A DNA stretch of 64,000 bases from Chloracidobacterium sp. GTDB lineage: Bacteria > Acidobacteriota > Blastocatellia > Pyrinomonadales > Pyrinomonadaceae. The notes beneath the pieces are model-generated. The model had not been told where the DNA came from, made no database searches, and was given only the letters and a program-made list of their open reading frames with translations. Each line of letters opens with the position of its first letter. The first letter of the stretch is position 1. This document shows positions 26,988 through 35,849 of the stretch, piece after piece. The translations under genes were made by a program, and so were the position numbers. The stretch is taken from the NCBI GenBank assembly GCA_016716365.1, contig JADJWM010000003.1:314001-378000 (forward strand), written 5' to 3'.

Positions 26988-27539
26988 CTATTCGTCGCGC
27001 TTAAGGAGTTTCGTCGTGCTCTCGGTGACGCTACCGCGTTCGATTAATTCGCCGGTGTCAGGTGTCCGCCAACTCCCTTGCGGTGAACCGTAAGCTTCGA
27101 TGGGCTGCTGCTGCGGCACACCGAGGGCGGGATGGGCCGGGACGCCGTAAAGGCCCGCCGGTGCCGACGCCGGTCCGCGGATCTCGGTCATCGGAAGCAC
27201 CTTCCGGATCTTCGAGGACGGGAGGAAGACAAGAGACGCAATGAGAATTATCAACCCGCCGAAAACACCGGTAACGGCACTGATGCCGGCCAACTCCTCT
27301 ACGTCCAGGATCCCCCAGATCGAGGTGACGAACATCGTGAAGAAAATAAACCAGCCGATGCTGAAGACAACGCCGTTTTTCTTGTTAAGGATCGTAGATT
27401 TGCGTTGGGCGGCCTCCAGCTCAGGAAGTACACCGCCGTTGATCAGGAGTTCCGAGACGATCGCCAAAAGGAAACCGCACCTAGAGCAGAACTTGGTGTC
27501 ACCGGAAACTTGTTGTTGGCCGCAGCGTGGACAATGCAT
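26988..27539 (-). CDS. zinc-ribbon membrane protein, paralogue 2
   Basis: The 183-residue protein has the ribbon MHCPRCG...FCSRCG (Cys3, Cys6, Cys18, Cys21), two membrane segments (about 56-76 and 82-108), a Pro/Gln/Ala-rich stretch and the tail 'GSVTESTTKLLKRDE'. I chose ATG 27539 because an AGGAG lies seven bases upstream on the reverse strand; an in-frame TTG one codon earlier is less likely. It is the first gene of the pair, presumably a tandem duplication with the copy at 26418-26975. The membrane parts have diverged much more than the ribbon and tail, which suggests the two ends are under selection. Function unknown. Confidence 0.78.
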   Translation of the reverse strand: MHCPRCGQQQVSGDTKFCSRCGFLLAIVSELLINGGVLPELEAAQRKSTILNKKNGVVFSIGWFIFFTMFVTSIWGILDVEELAGISAVTGVFGGLIILIASLVFLPSSKIRKVLPMTEIRGPASAPAGLYGVPAHPALGVPQQQPIEAYGSPQGSWRTPDTGELIERGSVTESTTKLLKRDE

Positions 27540-27633
27540 CAAGGTACTCCTAAAGCTCGCGAAGAACTACGTTTAAGACAAACGAATTTTTACACGAATT
27601 GGTTCGCAATGCAAAAAACTTTGACAACCGGGC

Positions 27634-28098
27634 TCATCGGAGGGCATCGGCAGGTTCAGCGGACATAACGGCCCTTCCTTGAAGGCCGGCCGCATCGACG
27701 AGTGCCGAAAAAAGGACCTCGGCTACAGGCTTCAGCTGTTCGGGTGCCGGAACGGCCTGAAACAATTCCTCGTCCGAGCGGAACATTGCCAAGCCCTTGC
27801 GCCGGAGGGCACCGACCTCATTCAAATAACCGGTCACGCGGTCCCTCGTTGCCAATTGTTCCGGAAGTGTCCATTCGAACGGGTCATCCCAAAGACGCAC
27901 GGTGACGCCGCCGAATGCCTGCTCGATACGGGCTGCGGACCTGATCACCAGCGTAGCGGGCGTCATCTGGCCAGTCGCGACCACGCCGCCGACGGGAACT
28001 GAAAATAGGCGGTCATCCGGCAAGGAATCGAGCAGCTCGAACCACTGCTTTTCCAGCCGGTCGAATTGTTCGGCAAGGATTTCGACGAGATCTGTCAT
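27634..28098 (-). CDS. DinB-like helical hypothetical protein
   Basis: The 154-residue protein is soluble and predicted to be mainly helical. The N-terminus 'LVEILAEQFDRLEKQWFELLDSLPDDRLFSVP' resembles the first helices of DinB/YfiT-like four-helix-bundle proteins, many of which bind metal through His residues. I do not see the expected metal-binding histidines, so the assignment is weak and an enzymatic role is doubtful. There is no signal peptide or membrane segment. It stands alone on the reverse strand, 94 bases before the zinc-ribbon pair and 57 bases after the small lipoprotein gene. Function unknown. Confidence 0.6.
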   Translation of the reverse strand: MTDLVEILAEQFDRLEKQWFELLDSLPDDRLFSVPVGGVVATGQMTPATLVIRSAARIEQAFGGVTVRLWDDPFEWTLPEQLATRDRVTGYLNEVGALRRKGLAMFRSDEELFQAVPAPEQLKPVAEVLFSALVDAAGLQGRAVMSAEPADALR

Positions 28099-28155
28099 CT
28101 GCGATGCGGATCCCGTGATTATAGAACGCCGGGAACGTTGTGGCGAACCGGCGTG

Positions 28156-28527
28156 TTACCGTTTCGCGATCCGACGGTCCGTTTCGTACATGCCGAGACC
28201 GTAATTTCGGCCGTTCCAGACGATGCCGCTCCCGATCTTTCCTTTCACGCCGATCTTCGCCCCTTTGGTGGGGACCGCTTCGCGGGTGATCACCCAAAAC
28301 GACCCGGTGCCGTCGTCGATCTTGTAGGCTCCGCCCCGGATCTCTGTTCCCGGTACCGAAACACCCCAACTGTCCCTGACGGTGCCGGCCACCGCAACCT
28401 CATTATTATGAAAATTTGACGGATTTGCCTCGATCTCGGCTATGGTGACCCTTTTTGGACAGCCGACGGCAAAGAAAACCGATACGAAGACAATCATGGC
28501 GGCAAACGCCGAATAAGCTCTATTCAT
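28156..28527 (-). CDS. small lipoprotein with OB-fold-like domain
   Basis: The 123-residue protein has a lipoprotein signal (hydrophobic residues 7-21, lipobox Ala-Val-Gly-Cys, with Cys23 as the modified residue). The mature part shows a beta-barrel-like pattern: 'NNEVAVAGTVRDSWG', 'GGAYKIDDGTGSFWVITRE', then 'GAKIGVKGKIGSG'. This is like small bacterial OB-fold proteins (tRNA_anti-like). These usually sit in the envelope and their ligands are unknown. It is oriented with the DinB-like gene and is divergent from the CrtC-like gene, with about 150 bases between. The lipoprotein call is good, the OB fold is a by-eye inference. Confidence 0.72.
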   Translation of the reverse strand: MNRAYSAFAAMIVFVSVFFAVGCPKRVTIAEIEANPSNFHNNEVAVAGTVRDSWGVSVPGTEIRGGAYKIDDGTGSFWVITREAVPTKGAKIGVKGKIGSGIVWNGRNYGLGMYETDRRIAKR

Positions 28528-28674
28528 TCACTTCACCTGCAAACGGGATCTGAAAGAGGAGAGATCGCTGTCTCACAAGATTCATTCCGACCGTGGAAAG
28601 TTTGCCTTATTTTTTCCGTTCTGCGATTCTTGATGCGGAAATCCCTGATCTTCAAGGCACTTTGAACATAGCAA

Positions 28675-29760
28675 TTGGCCCGTGAAAAAAAGCCAGATCA
28701 AAGGTTCATCTTTTCATCAAGCGTAGCCGCGGATACATGGCATCCGAAAAAAGACCCGAAGGCTTACGAATGGTGGTACTTTGACGCGCTCTCGGACTCC
28801 GGTAACGAAGCGATAGTTATTGTCTTTCTCGACAACTATATCTATTCGCCGCGATATAACCGGGTTTCCGACGGCCTTCTTCGATTGACTCAGCCAGAGA
28901 TATTCCCGGCCGTTTCCTTCACGTATTTTGCTGAAGGGCGTCAAATGTACAGGGCAGAGACCGAATTCAGCCCTTTCGATTTTTCCGCAAGCGAGGACGA
29001 ACCCCGGTGCGTGATCGGCAAGAACGGATTCCGATTTTCGACGGCGTCTTACGGGTCGGGCTATATGGTCTCGATCGACCTGCCGCTCCCGCGCGGCCAG
29101 AATTTGCGGGCTAATTTGGAATGGCTTTCCATCGAAGCAGACCTGACCGACTCGCCGGTGCCCTACGCCGAATCATCACACTGCTGGAATATGGCCGCCC
29201 CTCGATCTGACGTTTGCGGGCGTATCACGATCACTGATAGCGACGGCCGCATCGCCGACAAGAGAAGTTTTCGAGGTACGGGGTATCATGACCACAATCT
29301 CGACGACCGGTGGCTTGCGAAAACGGTCCAGGAATGGCATTGGGGCCGGGCCCATTTTACCGACCTCACAACCGTATTTTGCCGTTATTCAGAACTCGGC
29401 GATGAGGATGCAAGGACGCGGCTAATGCTTGTGCGAGACGGTGAGTTGACGGAGCATGAGGCGACGGTCGAATCCAGCGAATATGTTCGCGACAAGTTCG
29501 GAATAAGTTATCCAACCCGCGAAGTGATCCGTTCTGTCGATGGTCTGGTCCTTGAGACCGAACCGATGCAGGTCATCGATTCAAGTTTTTATCATCTGCG
29601 ATTCCTGACATCCTTCAAATCGGTTTTCAACGATGGGCGTGCCCGGTCCGCAGTCGGTATAACCGAGTTCATCGCACCGCGTGCTCTCAAGTACCGGTGG
29701 CTGAACTGGCTGAGCGATCTTCGCACCGGCAAGGACGGGAAAAGCCCGTTCATCCCGTAG
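28675..29760 (+). CDS. CrtC/AttH-like carotenoid 1,2-hydratase family protein
   Basis: The 361-residue protein carries the marks of the CrtC-like lipocalin-related family: 'WHPKKDPKAYEWWYFDALSDSG' near the N-terminus, 'SSHCWNMAAPRSDVCGRITI' in the middle, and 'GTGYHDHNLDDRW' followed by 'EWHWGRAHF' with the conserved His/Asp/Trp residues. Family members hydrate carotenoid double bonds or act on other hydrophobic substrates. No carotenoid genes are nearby, so the substrate is open. An in-frame stop at 28669-28671 leaves TTG 28675 as the only early start; there is no clear Shine-Dalgarno sequence. No signal peptide is seen. It stands alone before acnA. Confidence 0.75.
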   Translation: MAREKKPDQRFIFSSSVAADTWHPKKDPKAYEWWYFDALSDSGNEAIVIVFLDNYIYSPRYNRVSDGLLRLTQPEIFPAVSFTYFAEGRQMYRAETEFSPFDFSASEDEPRCVIGKNGFRFSTASYGSGYMVSIDLPLPRGQNLRANLEWLSIEADLTDSPVPYAESSHCWNMAAPRSDVCGRITITDSDGRIADKRSFRGTGYHDHNLDDRWLAKTVQEWHWGRAHFTDLTTVFCRYSELGDEDARTRLMLVRDGELTEHEATVESSEYVRDKFGISYPTREVIRSVDGLVLETEPMQVIDSSFYHLRFLTSFKSVFNDGRARSAVGITEFIAPRALKYRWLNWLSDLRTGKDGKSPFIP

Positions 29761-29870
29761 CCCCAGCCAGCTGCCCTAGAGCCATCCATCGGTTGGTGAT
29801 AAAATTGAAGTTTTAGGGGAATTTAAGGTGAACCCTTCTCAGGGCTTTAAGTTATTCTGAGGGCAAAATT

Positions 29871-32783
29871 ATGTCGCACAATCTGTTCAATACCCGTCAG
29901 GAGTTCGTTACCGGTGATGGTTCTAAAGGGATCTATTATTCGCTTACCCAGCTTGAAAAAGAAGGGATCGGGAACGTGTCGCGGCTCCCGATATCCATAA
30001 GGATCGTGCTCGAGTCGGTCCTCAGAAATTTCGACGCCGGCAAGAAGATATCGGAGTCCAATGTCCGATCACTCGCGGCATGGTCGGCAAACGCTGAACG
30101 GACCGAAGAGATCCCGTTCGTCGTCGCACGGGTCGTTCTGCAGGATTTCACGGGCGTGCCGCTGCTTGTCGATCTTGCAGCAATGCGTTCGGCGGTGCTC
30201 CGGATGGGTAGGGACGTATCGGTAATTGAACCGCTTGTGTCGGTCGATCTGGTTATCGACCATTCGGTTCAGGTCGATTTCGCCGGCAGTGAAGCCGCCT
30301 ACTTAAGGAACACGGAAATGGAGTTCCGCCGCAACGAGCAGCGGTACCGCTTTCTGAAATGGGGCACCAAAGCGTTCAACGGTTTCAGCGTTATCCCTCC
30401 GGGCATTGGTATCGTCCACCAGGTGAATCTGGAATATCTGGCCAAAGGCGTCTTTGGGCGTGACGGTGTTTACTTCCCGGATTCGCTGGTCGGCACCGAC
30501 TCGCACACGACGATGATCAACGGCCTCGGGATCGTCGGATGGGGCGTCGGCGGTATTGAAGCCGAAGCCGCAATGCTCGGCCAACCCGTTTATTTCCTGA
30601 CGCCGGACGTCGTTGGCGTTCATTTGACCGGGGAACTTCCGCAGGGTGCAACGGCGACGGACCTCGTGCTGCGGATCACTGAAATGCTCAGGAAAGCGAA
30701 TGTCGTCGGCAAGTTTGTCGAATTTTTCGGCGAGGGGGCCGCCGCATTACACGCCACGGACCGTGCGACCATCGCGAACATGGCACCCGAATACGGCGCA
30801 ACGATGGGCTTCTTTGGGACGGATGAGAAGACCCTCGACTATTTCCGCGCGACCGGGCGGAGCGAGGAGCAGGTAAATACCATTAAGAATTACTACACCG
30901 CGCAGGGGATGTTTGGGATCCCGCGTGAGGGCGAGGTCGACTACTCAACGACCATCGAGTTGGGCCTGGAAACCATCAGCCCGTCGGTGGCCGGCCCAAA
31001 GCGCCCCCAGGACCGGATCGAACTTGCAAAGCTTGATGACCGATTCAAAGAGCTTTTCAGAAAATCCGTGACCGACGGCGGCTACGGAAAGCCGGCCGAG
31101 GACCTCGAAAAGAGGTTCATGGTTGATCTGGCAGGGAACAGCAATTCCGTCGTCGCAGGCGGAGGCGAGCAAAGCTCCAGATCCGTACCGCTTCCGGTGG
31201 TCGGGAACCGGAGCAAGGACGATACGAACGTTACCACAGAGATCGAGATGGTGAACAACCGTCCAACGCCGGACCGGGTTGACATGAGCCAGGCGCCGGA
31301 CGGCCCGGCCGAAGAAAAGAAGACCTCGACGAGTATCGGACACGGCGATGTCTTGATCGCGGCGATCACGTCATGCACTAATACTTCCAACCCTGCGGTA
31401 ATGATCGCGGCCGGGATCGTTGCGAAGAAGGCCGTCGAGAAGGGTTTGCGGGTACCGCCTTACGTTAAGACGTCGCTGGCTCCGGGTTCGCGAGTTGTCA
31501 CGGAGTATCTTGAGAAGACAGGACTCCAGGACTACCTGGACCGCATTGGTTTTAATCTTGTCGGTTACGGATGCACGACGTGTATCGGAAACTCCGGCCC
31601 GCTGGACGCGGGAATCGAGGAAGAGATACTCGAAAACGAAATCATCGCCGCTTCGGTCCTGTCAGGAAATCGAAACTTTGAGGCTCGCGTCCACCAAAAT
31701 ATCAAAGCTAACTTCTTGATGTCGCCGCCGCTGGTCGTCGCATACGCCCTTGCCGGAACAGTGCTGAAGGATATGACCTTAGACCCGATCGGCCAGGATC
31801 CCGAGGGTAACGATGTGTACCTGAAGGATCTATGGGCTTCGCTGGACGAAGTACGGGAACATTTGCAGGCGGCTTTTGATCCGGAGACATATAAGCGGCT
31901 ATACTGCGAATTCGCGGAAAAGAATCCGCTTTGGAACCAGATCGAATCAAGCACCGGACAGGTCTATGAGTGGGACCCGTTTTCGACCTACATTCAAGAG
32001 CCGCCCTATTTCGAGGATTTCACGATGGACCCGGGTTCGTTCACCGATGTCTCGGGCGCGCGGGCACTCGCGATATTCGGCGACTCTGTAACAACGGACC
32101 ATATTTCCCCGGCCGGAGCGATCAAAGCTAACTCACCGGCGGGTCTATATTTGCAGGAACTTGGCGTTGAACCGCAGGATTTCAATTCATACGGTTCCCG
32201 GCGCGGAAATGACCGAGTGATGCTCAGGGGGACCTTCGCAAACGTTAGGATCAAGAATCTGATGGTCGCACCGGTCGAGGGCGGCGTTACCAAATATCAG
32301 CCTGACGGCGACGAGATGTCGATCTACGATGCCGCGATGCGTTACAAGGACGCGGGCGTGCCGCAGGTGATCTTTGCCGGGCAGGAATACGGGACCGGGA
32401 GTTCGAGGGATTGGGCAGCCAAAGGCACCCGTCTTATGGGTGTGAAGGCGGTCATCGCTCAATCGTTCGAGCGGATCCATCGATCTAATCTGGTTGGAAT
32501 GGGCGTCCTGCCGCTGCAATTCAAGGAGGGTCAATCGGCCCAGACCTTGAAATTGGACGGGTCCGAGACCTTTGATCTTACAGGCCTCGAATCAGGCGAT
32601 GTAAGGCCGATGCAGGACGTTATGCTGCGGATCCGCAGAGCCGATGGCGAAGTCGTCGAAACGCCCGTGACCCTGAGGATCGATACGCCGATCGAGATCG
32701 AGTACTATAAACATAGCGGCATACTCCCGTATGTTCTAAGGAATCTGCTCGATCAGGATGCCGCCAGGATGTCCGCCGGTTAA
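29871..32783 (+). CDS. acnA: aconitate hydratase (AcnA type) with extra internal segment
   Basis: Aconitase isomerises citrate to isocitrate in the TCA cycle with a 4Fe-4S cluster. The 970-residue protein is longer than the usual 890-900 of AcnA. The cluster ligands are visible in 'ITSCTNTSNPAVM' and 'GYGCTTCIGNSGPL'; 'GTDSHTTMINGLGIVGWGVGGIEAEAAM' and the swivel domain ('FGDSVTTDHISPAGAI', 'YGTGSSRDWAAKG') are also present. The extra length lies at about residues 425-485, a polar Ser/Asn/Pro-rich stretch just before the first cluster Cys, probably a surface loop. A 10-bp terminator follows at 32809. The gene stands alone in its transcript. Confidence 0.96.
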   Translation: MSHNLFNTRQEFVTGDGSKGIYYSLTQLEKEGIGNVSRLPISIRIVLESVLRNFDAGKKISESNVRSLAAWSANAERTEEIPFVVARVVLQDFTGVPLLVDLAAMRSAVLRMGRDVSVIEPLVSVDLVIDHSVQVDFAGSEAAYLRNTEMEFRRNEQRYRFLKWGTKAFNGFSVIPPGIGIVHQVNLEYLAKGVFGRDGVYFPDSLVGTDSHTTMINGLGIVGWGVGGIEAEAAMLGQPVYFLTPDVVGVHLTGELPQGATATDLVLRITEMLRKANVVGKFVEFFGEGAAALHATDRATIANMAPEYGATMGFFGTDEKTLDYFRATGRSEEQVNTIKNYYTAQGMFGIPREGEVDYSTTIELGLETISPSVAGPKRPQDRIELAKLDDRFKELFRKSVTDGGYGKPAEDLEKRFMVDLAGNSNSVVAGGGEQSSRSVPLPVVGNRSKDDTNVTTEIEMVNNRPTPDRVDMSQAPDGPAEEKKTSTSIGHGDVLIAAITSCTNTSNPAVMIAAGIVAKKAVEKGLRVPPYVKTSLAPGSRVVTEYLEKTGLQDYLDRIGFNLVGYGCTTCIGNSGPLDAGIEEEILENEIIAASVLSGNRNFEARVHQNIKANFLMSPPLVVAYALAGTVLKDMTLDPIGQDPEGNDVYLKDLWASLDEVREHLQAAFDPETYKRLYCEFAEKNPLWNQIESSTGQVYEWDPFSTYIQEPPYFEDFTMDPGSFTDVSGARALAIFGDSVTTDHISPAGAIKANSPAGLYLQELGVEPQDFNSYGSRRGNDRVMLRGTFANVRIKNLMVAPVEGGVTKYQPDGDEMSIYDAAMRYKDAGVPQVIFAGQEYGTGSSRDWAAKGTRLMGVKAVIAQSFERIHRSNLVGMGVLPLQFKEGQSAQTLKLDGSETFDLTGLESGDVRPMQDVMLRIRRADGEVVETPVTLRIDTPIEIEYYKHSGILPYVLRNLLDQDAARMSAG

Positions 32784-32808
32784 GTCTTCAAAGCGCAGAA
32801 CCTTCTGG

Positions 32809-32833
32809 AAAAAGGGCCGATTTGGCCCTTTTT
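32809..32833 (+). terminator. intrinsic terminator after acnA
   Basis: A perfect 10-bp stem AAAAAGGGCC/GGCCCTTTTT with a 5-base loop lies 25 bases after the acnA stop. The A/T-rich base makes it work in both directions in principle. The remaining gap to the C25 peptidase gene (32834-33016) holds no gene. Confidence 0.9.
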
Positions 32834-33016
32834 GACCTATGCCGGCCCGGTCAGGAGCGGGCTCTGCGGGGGGCGGACCGAAGTCCCCTTTTCCTGTCGA
32901 TTCAGGTCCATTACCGGCCGTCCGGTCGAAAAAGTATTGGCAATAATGTCGAAAAATAGTAGATTTACAAGAGGCAACGATCACTCGTCGTCGCACACGC
33001 TCAGGAGTAAATATCA

Positions 33017-35674
33017 ATGAAAGGGTTTGTCTCATTAGGATTGATCGCGTCATTCTTGTGCGCTTTTCCGGCTCACTCGCAAGCTCAGCGTCTGGCGGAC
33101 GTCAGAACGTCGAAGTCGCCGATCTCGGCTGAAACACCTAACCGATTCGGGGCAGTTCGGGCCTTTACTGACGGGAATGGCGCATTCGTCGAGTGGGAAA
33201 TGGACGCGGAAACCGACAACGCCGGATTCACTGTGCATCGGATCGACGGCGCCGGCGCGGAGATCGCGACCTCGTCGATGATCCTTGGTTCGTCCGCCCG
33301 CTACGGGAAAAAGCGGGTCACGGGCGAACGCTACTCGTTCTTTGATGAGAACGGTGGGCCCGGAGCGGTTTATTACGTGCAATTCTTTGCGATGGACGGC
33401 AAAACGGGATTTTCCGGATCGACGGCTGCATCCTACGTCGCTGACCTGTCGATGGCCGGAGTAAGATCTTCGGACACGTTGCGTGAAGAAGTTGCTGAAA
33501 GCAAGAGAAAGGGGATCGTCGATCACGAACGACTCGAGCTTCCGAAACCCCTTTTCCGCGAGGTTGCCGATAATACCCCTGACGCCGATGCGAATGCGCA
33601 CGCATGGGTGGTCACCCAGCCGGGCGTCCGTATAGGCGTTCGCAGCGAAGGATTTTACAGGGTCACAAAGGCTGAGCTGCAGGCCGCGGGCTTCAATGTG
33701 AACAGTGACCCGGCCCTTTGGCAGCTCTATCGCCAGGGCGTGCAGCAATCGATACTTGTGGGGCCGAATGGTGATCACATCGACTTCTTCGCAAGGGGCG
33801 TCGACATGCCGGAAACGGACATGGCCGTTTATTTTTTGGTGACAGGTCAATCGGCAGGCAAGCGCATCGCGACCAAGGTCGCCCGGCCGTATGCAGGTTC
33901 GGCGACGTCGCGAAGCTATTCGCAGGTCTTTCTGCAAAAGCAGAGAGCAAATTACCTGAATCAGATCTTGAACGGGGACCTGGAGAACTATTGGGGTGCG
34001 GTGGTCTCTGCGGGTGGGAACACCACTTACAACTTCAACCTGAGCGGTGTCGATTTTCAAACGCAGCAGGCGACGCTGGAACTTAAGTTTCAGGGCTACT
34101 CATTCGATAATCACGTGATAAATGTCACGCTGAATGGCGAAGTGCTTGCTAATGTAACAGGTACGTCGAGAACGCCTTTCTCGAAACAGTACGTGATCCC
34201 GACGGCTTTCCTTCGTGAAGGAGCGAACTCGATCGTCTTTCGTGCGGCTGCTTCGTCCGGGGATTTCAACCTATTCGATTCGATCAGTGTCGGCTTCGCA
34301 AGAAAGCATATCGCCTCGAGCGATCGGCTGAGGTTTTACACTGAGGGCTTTAAGCTCGGAAAGCTGACTGATTTCTCGACAGCGAATGTTCGCGTGTTCG
34401 ACATAACATCGGAGACCGATCCGATCCTCTGGACGAATCTTAGCGTCATCCAGGAGGGCGGCACGTTCAGTGTCAGGATGCCTGCCGACCGCGGGCGGCA
34501 GATGTATGCAGTCGGCGACCCGGGCCTCCGTCAGGCCGCATCGATCACGCCCAATGACCCCGCAGTTCTAAAGACGACCAGCCACAGCGCGGATCTCGTG
34601 ATCATCGTCCACAAGAACTGGCTGAATGAGGCCCAAGCGTGGGCCAACTACCGCATCGGCCAGGGTTTTCAGGTAAAGATCGTCGAGGTGTCGGAGATCT
34701 ATGACGAGTTCAATTACGGCGACCTGAGTTCCATTTCGATGCGTGATTTCCTCCAATATGCCAAGAATAACTGGCAAACGCCGCCCGGATACGTACTTTT
34801 GCTCGGCGATGCCTCGTACGATTCCCGCAATTACCAGGGCCTTGGGTATAACAACTACGTGCCGACCCATATCGTGAATACAATATTTACCGAGACGGGA
34901 AGCGACGATTTCCTTGCGGACTTTAATGGCGACGGGCTCGCCGAAATGGCGATCGGCCGGGTTCCCGCACGCACCGGGCAGATCATTACGAATGCTCTCA
35001 CAAAGGTTATGAACTGGGAACAGAATATTCCCACACTTCAGAGCCGCGGAGCGCTTTTCGCCTTCGACTGTTTTGATGCCGCGAACAATTACAATTTTCA
35101 GGAATACAGTGAGGACCTGCGAGATCAGCTGCCGGTCGGTGTCTCATCGACAATGGCCGGCAAATGCGATTCGGCCTCACCACCGGCCACGCCGCAGTCA
35201 GTCCTGATCAACGCAATGAACACCGGAAAATTCTTTGTGAATTACTCCGGGCACGGCACGACCGGAGCATGGTCGGGTTCCCCTGTGTACTTTTCTAACA
35301 ACGAGGTCCCGCAACTGACCAACCAAACGAATCAGTCGATCTACACGATGCTGACATGCTTGAACGGGTATTTCCTCCATGTTTCGAATAAGAGTCTTGC
35401 GGAAAATCTCCTCGATCTTACTACCGGTGGGGCCGTCGCTGCGTGGGCATCGACTGGCGAAACTACGCCGGACATCCAAAATATCATGGGCGCCCGGTTT
35501 TTCAACAAGCTGGGAAGCGGCAGTATCGAGAGGTTAGGTGATCTTGTGAACGATGCAAAGACCGTCATTCCGACCGGAACGGATGTGCGGCTCTCTTGGG
35601 CACTTATCGGAGATCCGATGCTAAAAGTGCATGAACCGGCGGCCGCCGCCGCTGACCGAAAGGTAAGGAGATAA
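33017..35674 (+). CDS. secreted gingipain-like C25 family cysteine peptidase
   Basis: The 885-residue protein has a signal peptide (hydrophobic residues 4-20, then Ala-Gln-Ala-Gln). A beta-rich N-terminal part (30-500) holds a fibronectin-like segment early on and a carbohydrate-binding-like region around 320-430. The C25 peptidase domain follows (about 515-870): 'DLVIIVHKNWLNEAQAWANYR', 'GYVLLLGDASYDSRNY', 'AEMAIGRVPARTGQI', then the catalytic His in 'VNYSGHGTTGAWSG' and the catalytic Cys in 'YTMLTCLNGYF'. Gingipains are usually exported by the type IX system with a C-terminal sorting domain, but no such domain is seen here; the protein ends in an Ala/Arg-rich tail. Export is therefore probably by another route. 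Confidence 0.85.
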   Translation: MKGFVSLGLIASFLCAFPAHSQAQRLADVRTSKSPISAETPNRFGAVRAFTDGNGAFVEWEMDAETDNAGFTVHRIDGAGAEIATSSMILGSSARYGKKRVTGERYSFFDENGGPGAVYYVQFFAMDGKTGFSGSTAASYVADLSMAGVRSSDTLREEVAESKRKGIVDHERLELPKPLFREVADNTPDADANAHAWVVTQPGVRIGVRSEGFYRVTKAELQAAGFNVNSDPALWQLYRQGVQQSILVGPNGDHIDFFARGVDMPETDMAVYFLVTGQSAGKRIATKVARPYAGSATSRSYSQVFLQKQRANYLNQILNGDLENYWGAVVSAGGNTTYNFNLSGVDFQTQQATLELKFQGYSFDNHVINVTLNGEVLANVTGTSRTPFSKQYVIPTAFLREGANSIVFRAAASSGDFNLFDSISVGFARKHIASSDRLRFYTEGFKLGKLTDFSTANVRVFDITSETDPILWTNLSVIQEGGTFSVRMPADRGRQMYAVGDPGLRQAASITPNDPAVLKTTSHSADLVIIVHKNWLNEAQAWANYRIGQGFQVKIVEVSEIYDEFNYGDLSSISMRDFLQYAKNNWQTPPGYVLLLGDASYDSRNYQGLGYNNYVPTHIVNTIFTETGSDDFLADFNGDGLAEMAIGRVPARTGQIITNALTKVMNWEQNIPTLQSRGALFAFDCFDAANNYNFQEYSEDLRDQLPVGVSSTMAGKCDSASPPATPQSVLINAMNTGKFFVNYSGHGTTGAWSGSPVYFSNNEVPQLTNQTNQSIYTMLTCLNGYFLHVSNKSLAENLLDLTTGGAVAAWASTGETTPDIQNIMGARFFNKLGSGSIERLGDLVNDAKTVIPTGTDVRLSWALIGDPMLKVHEPAAAAADRKVRR

Positions 35675-35683
35675 ATTTGAAAA

Positions 35684-35711
35684 GGCGTCGATGTCGACGC
35701 CCTTTCTTTTT
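35684..35711 (+). terminator. intrinsic terminator after the C25 peptidase gene
   Basis: A perfect 8-bp stem GGCGTCGA/TCGACGCC (35684-35691 with 35694-35701) with a two-base loop is followed by CTTTCTTTTTG. It begins ten bases after the stop codon. Confidence 0.85.
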
Positions 35712-35757
35712 GTACCGGCCTACCCGGGAAGCCTATTCCCAAGGGCCCTTTTGTAAC

Positions 35758-35833
35758 TGGTACTCGCGGCAGGAGTCGAACCTGCGACTTCTTCCTCCGG
35801 AGGGAAGCGCTCTATCCACTGAGCTACGCGAGC
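35758..35833 (-). tRNA. tRNA-Arg, anticodon CCG
   Basis: The reverse strand gives a full cloverleaf of 76 bases with an encoded CCA end at 35758-35760. The acceptor stem pairs GCTCGCG with CGCGAGT (first pair G-T). The D-arm has TAGCTCAGTGGATAGAGC, the anticodon stem is CTTCC/GGAAG around loop CTCCGGA, giving CCG, and the T-arm has GGTTCGACTCC. It reads the rarer arginine codon CGG. It stands immediately upstream, on the same strand, of the cyclophilin gene. Confidence 0.97.
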
Positions 35834-35849
35834 AAAAGACCTGAAACTA

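Noticed and set aside
33050..34060. 336-codon reverse frame opposite the C25 peptidase gene
   Set aside because: The forward frame has a signal peptide, normal codon use and catalytic motifs; the reverse one has none.
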